A model generated the notes under the pieces. That model had not been told where the DNA came from. It worked only from the letters and a program-made list of their open reading frames with translations, and did no database searches. A program made the position numbers and the translations under genes. Positions 60,630 through 64,000 of a DNA stretch of 64,000 nt are shown here, piece after piece. The first letter of the stretch is position 1; every line of letters starts with the position of its first letter. The stretch covers positions 62,001 through 126,000 of the forward strand of contig CAZEJB010000005.1 in NCBI GenBank assembly GCA_964512635.1. The letters run 5' to 3'. Source of the stretch: JADZFO01 sp964512635. Lineage in GTDB: Bacteria; 4484-113; JAFGCY01.

Positions 60630-60790
60630 GGAGCGCGGACCGGGAGAGCCGGAGCGCGGACTTCAGTCCGCATCTTCGCACGAAAAGGAGCGCAGACTTC
60701 AGTCCGCATCTTCGCACGAATGGAGCGCGGACTTTAGTCCGCATCTTCGCCTGGATGAAGCACGGACTTTAGTCGACGCTATCGCTGGTA
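60630..60790. repeat. Degenerating tandem repeat with internal palindromes
   Basis: Four units of about 35 nt: 60651-60686, 60687-60721, 60722-60757 and 60758-60790, preceded by a partial unit (60630-60650). Each carries GGAGCGCGGACTT-like sequence and an internal palindrome (GCGGACTTCAGTCCGC or variants), and three share GCATCTTCGC. The last unit is degraded. No spacers, so not CRISPR. Confidence 0.85.
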
Positions 60791-60980
60791 GTGGTGGGGC
60801 TTGTCCCCACCTTCCGGATGAAGCGCCGACCGGAAAAACCCGGGGCGCTGGCGTCCTCGCCTGCTTTCGTCCGGAATACGGATTCAGATCCTTAAAATGA
60901 GCCAACCGAGTCACCAGAGTTCAACCGCGAAAAGCAATCATTCTTCATGTTGTTTCTGGCCAGACATCGCCTTATCCTAA

Positions 60981-61025
60981 TCTCTGTTGAACTCCGTCAG
61001 CTCGCTTAACTCCTTTTGGATCGAG
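60981..61025. repeat. Dispersed repeat, copy C
   Basis: Matches the left part of copy A (32302-32346) at 39 of 45 positions by my count, same orientation. It lacks the right-hand half present in copies A and B. Confidence 0.75.
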
Positions 61026-61260
61026 TCTTCTTCTTCTGTCTAGTCGAATCGGAGTACGGGACGCAGTCCCCCGCCCCGTTCGGATGCGCGCCGCGACTTT
61101 GGCCTGGCTGCGAGGCCGGTAACGCCGCACTCAGTGGCGGCGCAGGGATGGCAGCGTCGAGCTGAAGGAAACACTGCTGCGCGGCCGGGGTTGCCGCCCC
61201 GGCTTTTTGCTGGGACTATTGCGACTGAAGCATCATCCTCCGACTGGCTAAACTGAAAAC

Positions 61261-62442
61261 TCAAATCCTGGGATCAAGGCGCTCGAAAACGTACTGAAGC
61301 TGAAGGTCTCCAGCTTCAAGAACTTCGCCGGCGACGACCAGCTTGAGTCGTCCATCCTTATCCTGAGTCAGGCCGCCAGAGCCAAACCTAGGTATCCCCA
61401 CTTCAAAGGCGTCAATGTTGAGAAGTTCTTCGGTCGAAGTGCTGGAATCGTAGATCTGTATGCACTGGATCGGATCAGGCTGGCCGGTTCCGCTGGTGTT
61501 TGGTTTGATGATGAAGCAGCCGGCTTTACCGCAAAACAAAGCAGTGTTGTTCCATGAATCTTCTTGCTGGCTCAGGTCGATGGACCACACAAGCGCGGGG
61601 CCCGTGCCTGACAGTCTAACTAGTCCAAAGAAATACTCTCCAAACTCATCATCGCGCACAGACAAGAACTGATAGCTTTTGCCCCCAAAGAAGCCGATTT
61701 GCTCCAGAGTGGTTGTTCCTGCAGGGATTCCAGTCGGGCTGGGGAATACTCCGTCCTTCCAGACTGTACTGTCAGCTTCTCTGACTTTGTATGTAAACTG
61801 AGGGTTGGAGGGCACCTGAAAGTAGGCTTGATAGAAGTCACCTGCCGGGCTGACGCCCAGTCCCCGCGGAGATTTGGAATCCTCGTTGCTGCCCCCGATC
61901 TCGTCGTAGCCTGGGTCGAGGAAGGTGGTTACCCCATCCTGATACTCGAGGACATAAGCAAGGAACCCGGGTCCGCCTGGGTTGTCTGTTGCTCTGGCAA
62001 TGAAATGCCCTGGCCCAAGTTCATGCACCTCAAACACATTGCCATCATTTCCACTTTCGCCCCCAAAAATTACTTCCTGCTGCCAGCTTCCGTTTTGGCT
62101 TCTGCGGGCAAGTATCACCCGGTCAATGGAACTTCCAGCCCCCGGCTTTTGACCCTGAAGAACCAACAAGGGCGCACCATTAGAATCCCAGGCCATTTCT
62201 GCGAGCTCCGCCCGGTCCAGATCGGCCCAGGCCGATTCGGCATAGGTTGTTACCGTTTCAAAACTCCAGTTTCTATCTGTGCTTTGGCGGGCGAAATACA
62301 CGCCATCAGGCAGCGCATCTTCAAATTCGGTGAATTGGTTGATGATACCGACGCCGGACAGCGAACTCGGCGCTGCCGCTCTGTTGTTTTCCCTGGCTCC
62401 GCGGTTCAAGGTCAAGTTGCCTGCCGCCTCCGCAGGCGGCAA
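61261..62442 (-). CDS. Exported protein of unknown function, frame-disrupted near its start
   Basis: A 393-residue frame, largely beta-rich, with repeated-looking segments (LAEMAWDSNGAPLLVLQGQ, GLGVSPAGDFYQAYFQV, IDAFEVGIPRFGSGGLTQDKDGRLKLVVAG), resembling propeller-type repeats. The frame's own start (TTG 62442) gives no signal peptide. The real N-terminus lies in another frame just upstream (next entry), so the gene appears frameshifted near 62422. It is related in style to the gene at 62532; both are lower in GC than most of the window. Function unknown. Confidence 0.7.
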   Translation of the reverse strand: MPPAEAAGNLTLNRGARENNRAAAPSSLSGVGIINQFTEFEDALPDGVYFARQSTDRNWSFETVTTYAESAWADLDRAELAEMAWDSNGAPLLVLQGQKPGAGSSIDRVILARRSQNGSWQQEVIFGGESGNDGNVFEVHELGPGHFIARATDNPGGPGFLAYVLEYQDGVTTFLDPGYDEIGGSNEDSKSPRGLGVSPAGDFYQAYFQVPSNPQFTYKVREADSTVWKDGVFPSPTGIPAGTTTLEQIGFFGGKSYQFLSVRDDEFGEYFFGLVRLSGTGPALVWSIDLSQQEDSWNNTALFCGKAGCFIIKPNTSGTGQPDPIQCIQIYDSSTSTEELLNIDAFEVGIPRFGSGGLTQDKDGRLKLVVAGEVLEAGDLQLQYVFERLDPRI

Positions 62443-62496
62443 AAAGCAAGGTCATGCTGGCGAGTACAATCGCCCTGAAGAAGTTGATCCGTTGCA
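62400..62496 (-). pseudogene. Displaced lipoprotein signal peptide of the 61261 gene (different frame)
   Basis: ATG 62496, with GGAGGTAAC upstream, encodes a strong lipoprotein signal, MQRINFFRAIVLASM, ending in the lipobox LLFAAC. It then runs out of frame. Deleting one base near 62422 would join CGGG to NLTLNRGARENN of the main frame. Either a real frameshift or a sequencing error; the signal peptide is otherwise intact. Confidence 0.7.
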
Positions 62497-62531
62497 TTCA
62501 AGTTACCTCCCACCATGAGTAAACTAATGAG

Positions 62532-64000
62532 CTACTGTCCCGCGTCCCGCGGGTCTACCCTATACATCAACAGCCGCACCTCATTGCGCAGGTCGTCGAT
62601 GTTGTATTTGCCGTTGTCAATTCGCCCTAGAGCAACAGCCTGACCGTTGGCTGCGACTAACTGAACGCTTGCGCCTATGTTCTGCATAGAACTTTGGGCG
62701 TTCGGGTCGGACAGGATTGTCTCGAAGACTGGGTTCGAGCCATCAATTAGCACGCTCAACGAAACATGGGGTGTTGGCTCTAGGTCGAGCGGTTGATCAT
62801 GGGTCGAAACAATGAGAATATCATTCCTAAGGTGAAGCATCCCGCTGGATGGTCCGCCATCCAAGTCTGCGACAAGTTCATGTTCTAGCCATTCCGATCC
62901 GGATCTGATGAAAAGAACATGAGGGCGCTCTCCAAGATCAGTTCTCCAAGCTGAGACAACTGGATTATTGTCGCTATCAAATGCCAGTTCAGAACTCTGG
63001 ATCATGAATTTCTTGTGTGCCAGGCTACCATCATCCAGCCTATGGAATGCCCATTCTTCGCCTGGTTCACGTCGGAAAGTGAAGATCCCATACGGGTCAA
63101 TGTCCCTATAATTGTTGAGCAGTGCGTATTCAACACCGAAATTATCTACAGTGAGACAGTAGGGGTAGATACCTGAGGGATTGCCAAGTTGTGCATCCCA
63201 GCCGGGCAACTCCAAGGTTACTGTGTCAGAGGCACAGCGGAAAAGGCCATAGCTGCCAAGTGAGTTCTCGCTAGCATCACTTGTGTATGCGTTGCCTAAG
63301 AGTAAAACGACACCTGAATCAAGCTGCACGAGATCGAACAGCTTGATACCCTGGGCGAGACTCTTGGGGATCCCTGAGCCGTCCGAGATGACCGTCGTAC
63401 TCCAAGTCCCAGTTGCATTGCGCCTTGACCGGAAAATGCGGTATGCATCGCCCCCGGCAGACTGTCGCGCCGCAGTGTAATACAGTTCCGGCTGGCCGTT
63501 GGCCTGCCAAGCTTCCTCGTCAGTAAACATGAAGACTAGGTTCGGAAGTCCCGCCGCAAGACTCAGCCAGGGTTCTTCACTAATGCTTGCCGCAACTTCA
63601 GTGGTCCAGGTGCCGTCCTGCTCCTGCATGGAGAACATCACACCTGTACCGCTGGCCCAGCCGAAGGCCACCAGCCTGCCGGTAGTGGGGTTCTCTGCCA
63701 GATGCCTGATGTCGTAATCTATGTTGCCCCATTCGGGCTGAAGCTCGGGCAGTTCACTGTAGAGTATCTCCCCATCGACCCAGCCGCTGATCCCAAGCTG
63801 GTCGCTGGCAGCAGACGAGGCCAGAGCCTTATCGTCCACAACACGGACTGTCGGCAGGTAATACGCTTCACTGCCCTGAATGTACTTGGCTGACAATTTG
63901 CCCGCTGTCTCTCCGGGAGTAATCTCGATCACCGTACCCCTGCTGCTCTCTGTGGGCGGCTCGGGGTCAAGACTGTTGTAGTCCACCGTCCCGTCGCCAT
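62532..64000 (-). CDS. Exported beta-rich protein of unknown function, truncated at the window edge
   Basis: The frame runs off the right end; the longest start within is 63986, but in-frame codons continue to the edge (GDGTVDYNSLDPEP), so the true N-terminus lies beyond. The visible ~490 residues have repeated segments such as LAFDSDNNPVVSAWRTDLGERPHVLFI and GRLVAFGWASGTGVMFSMQ, similar in style to the preceding gene. The pair may be tandem paralogues. No known family; lower-GC than average. Confidence 0.7.
   Translation of the reverse strand, partial: GDGTVDYNSLDPEPPTESSRGTVIEITPGETAGKLSAKYIQGSEAYYLPTVRVVDDKALASSAASDQLGISGWVDGEILYSELPELQPEWGNIDYDIRHLAENPTTGRLVAFGWASGTGVMFSMQEQDGTWTTEVAASISEEPWLSLAAGLPNLVFMFTDEEAWQANGQPELYYTAARQSAGGDAYRIFRSRRNATGTWSTTVISDGSGIPKSLAQGIKLFDLVQLDSGVVLLLGNAYTSDASENSLGSYGLFRCASDTVTLELPGWDAQLGNPSGIYPYCLTVDNFGVEYALLNNYRDIDPYGIFTFRREPGEEWAFHRLDDGSLAHKKFMIQSSELAFDSDNNPVVSAWRTDLGERPHVLFIRSGSEWLEHELVADLDGGPSSGMLHLRNDILIVSTHDQPLDLEPTPHVSLSVLIDGSNPVFETILSDPNAQSSMQNIGASVQLVAANGQAVALGRIDNGKYNIDDLRNEVRLLMYRVDPRDAGQ

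Larger units (their letters stand above)
60599..61260. other. Non-coding repeat-rich interval
   Basis: A 660-nt stretch containing the tandem repeat block (60630-60790), a small GTGGGG/CCCCAC hairpin (60794-60810), repeat copy C (60981-61025) and a CG-rich tail without genes. The small frames here are not credible. Confidence 0.7.

Noticed and set aside
58850..60772. 640-residue plus-strand open frame opposite the adenylate cyclase
   Set aside because: Antisense to clear CHASE2 and cyclase motifs; composition typical of a GC-rich shadow frame, and it runs into the repeat block.
60651..60790. Possible CRISPR array
   Set aside because: The units are contiguous, without unique spacers, and each unit is internally palindromic; no cas gene is nearby.
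60699..60914. Minus-strand open frame of 71 residues
   Set aside because: Encoded mostly by tandem repeat DNA.

Overview
The window is GC-rich bacterial DNA, roughly two-thirds G+C by eye, with long antisense shadow frames. It is packed with genes for exported proteins: many have lipobox signal peptides (L-x-G/A/S-C), and others have Sec-type signals. The housekeeping genes are bacterial: the MEP isoprenoid genes dxs and ispG, the AddAB recombination helicase-nuclease, a PilT-family ATPase, a small SRP RNA, PncC, a DegT/WecE-type sugar aminotransferase and an ArfA-like ribosome-rescue protein. Lipoproteins plus a type IV pilus motor suggest a diderm, free-living environmental bacterium. I cannot name the phylum from sequence alone.

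Layout. 0.1-7.9 kb: PLP enzyme, exported proteins, an FG-GAP protein, the DegT enzyme and two lipoproteins. 8.0-17.8 kb: PilT, then addB-addA on the minus strand and a VapBC-like pair. 17.8-23.0 kb: an M60-type metallopeptidase divergent from the SRP RNA, then small proteins including the ArfA-like one. 23-29 kb: two giant exported proteins, one with two lectin-like domains joined by an acidic linker and one with three PKD domains and seven propeller-like repeats. 29-39 kb: dxs with a coupled membrane protein, a repeat-flanked segment with lower-GC exported genes and a broken ROK kinase copy, then an intact ROK kinase, pncC and a DUF2207 protein. 39.3-45.2 kb: DinB, then a duplicated cassette of a PaaK/CapK-like adenylate-forming enzyme convergent with a GNAT acetyltransferase; one copy also carries a BKACE enzyme. 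45.2-53.2 kb: a DUF4160-DUF2442 pair, ispG, a vanadium-haloperoxidase-like lipoprotein, a GlsB/ThiF divergent pair, a BON lipoprotein and two TlpA-like lipoproteins. 53.2-64 kb: a likely non-coding transcript, exported proteins of unknown function, an HDOD protein, a CHASE2-adenylate cyclase, a repeat block and two related exported proteins, the last one cut by the window edge.

Two types of gene start coexist. One has a normal Shine-Dalgarno sequence. In the other, at least sixteen genes carry a TANNNT-like -10 hexamer 6 to 9 nt before the start codon (often exactly 6), which implies leaderless mRNAs, some with GTG or TTG starts. Two divergent gene pairs share a single ATTGTA/TACAAT element. 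The best candidates for something undescribed are this leaderless architecture, the duplicated ligase/GNAT/BKACE cluster, the ArfA-like protein, the orphan hairpin-plus-terminator locus at 53.2-53.7 kb, and the repeat-associated duplication next to the ROK kinase.
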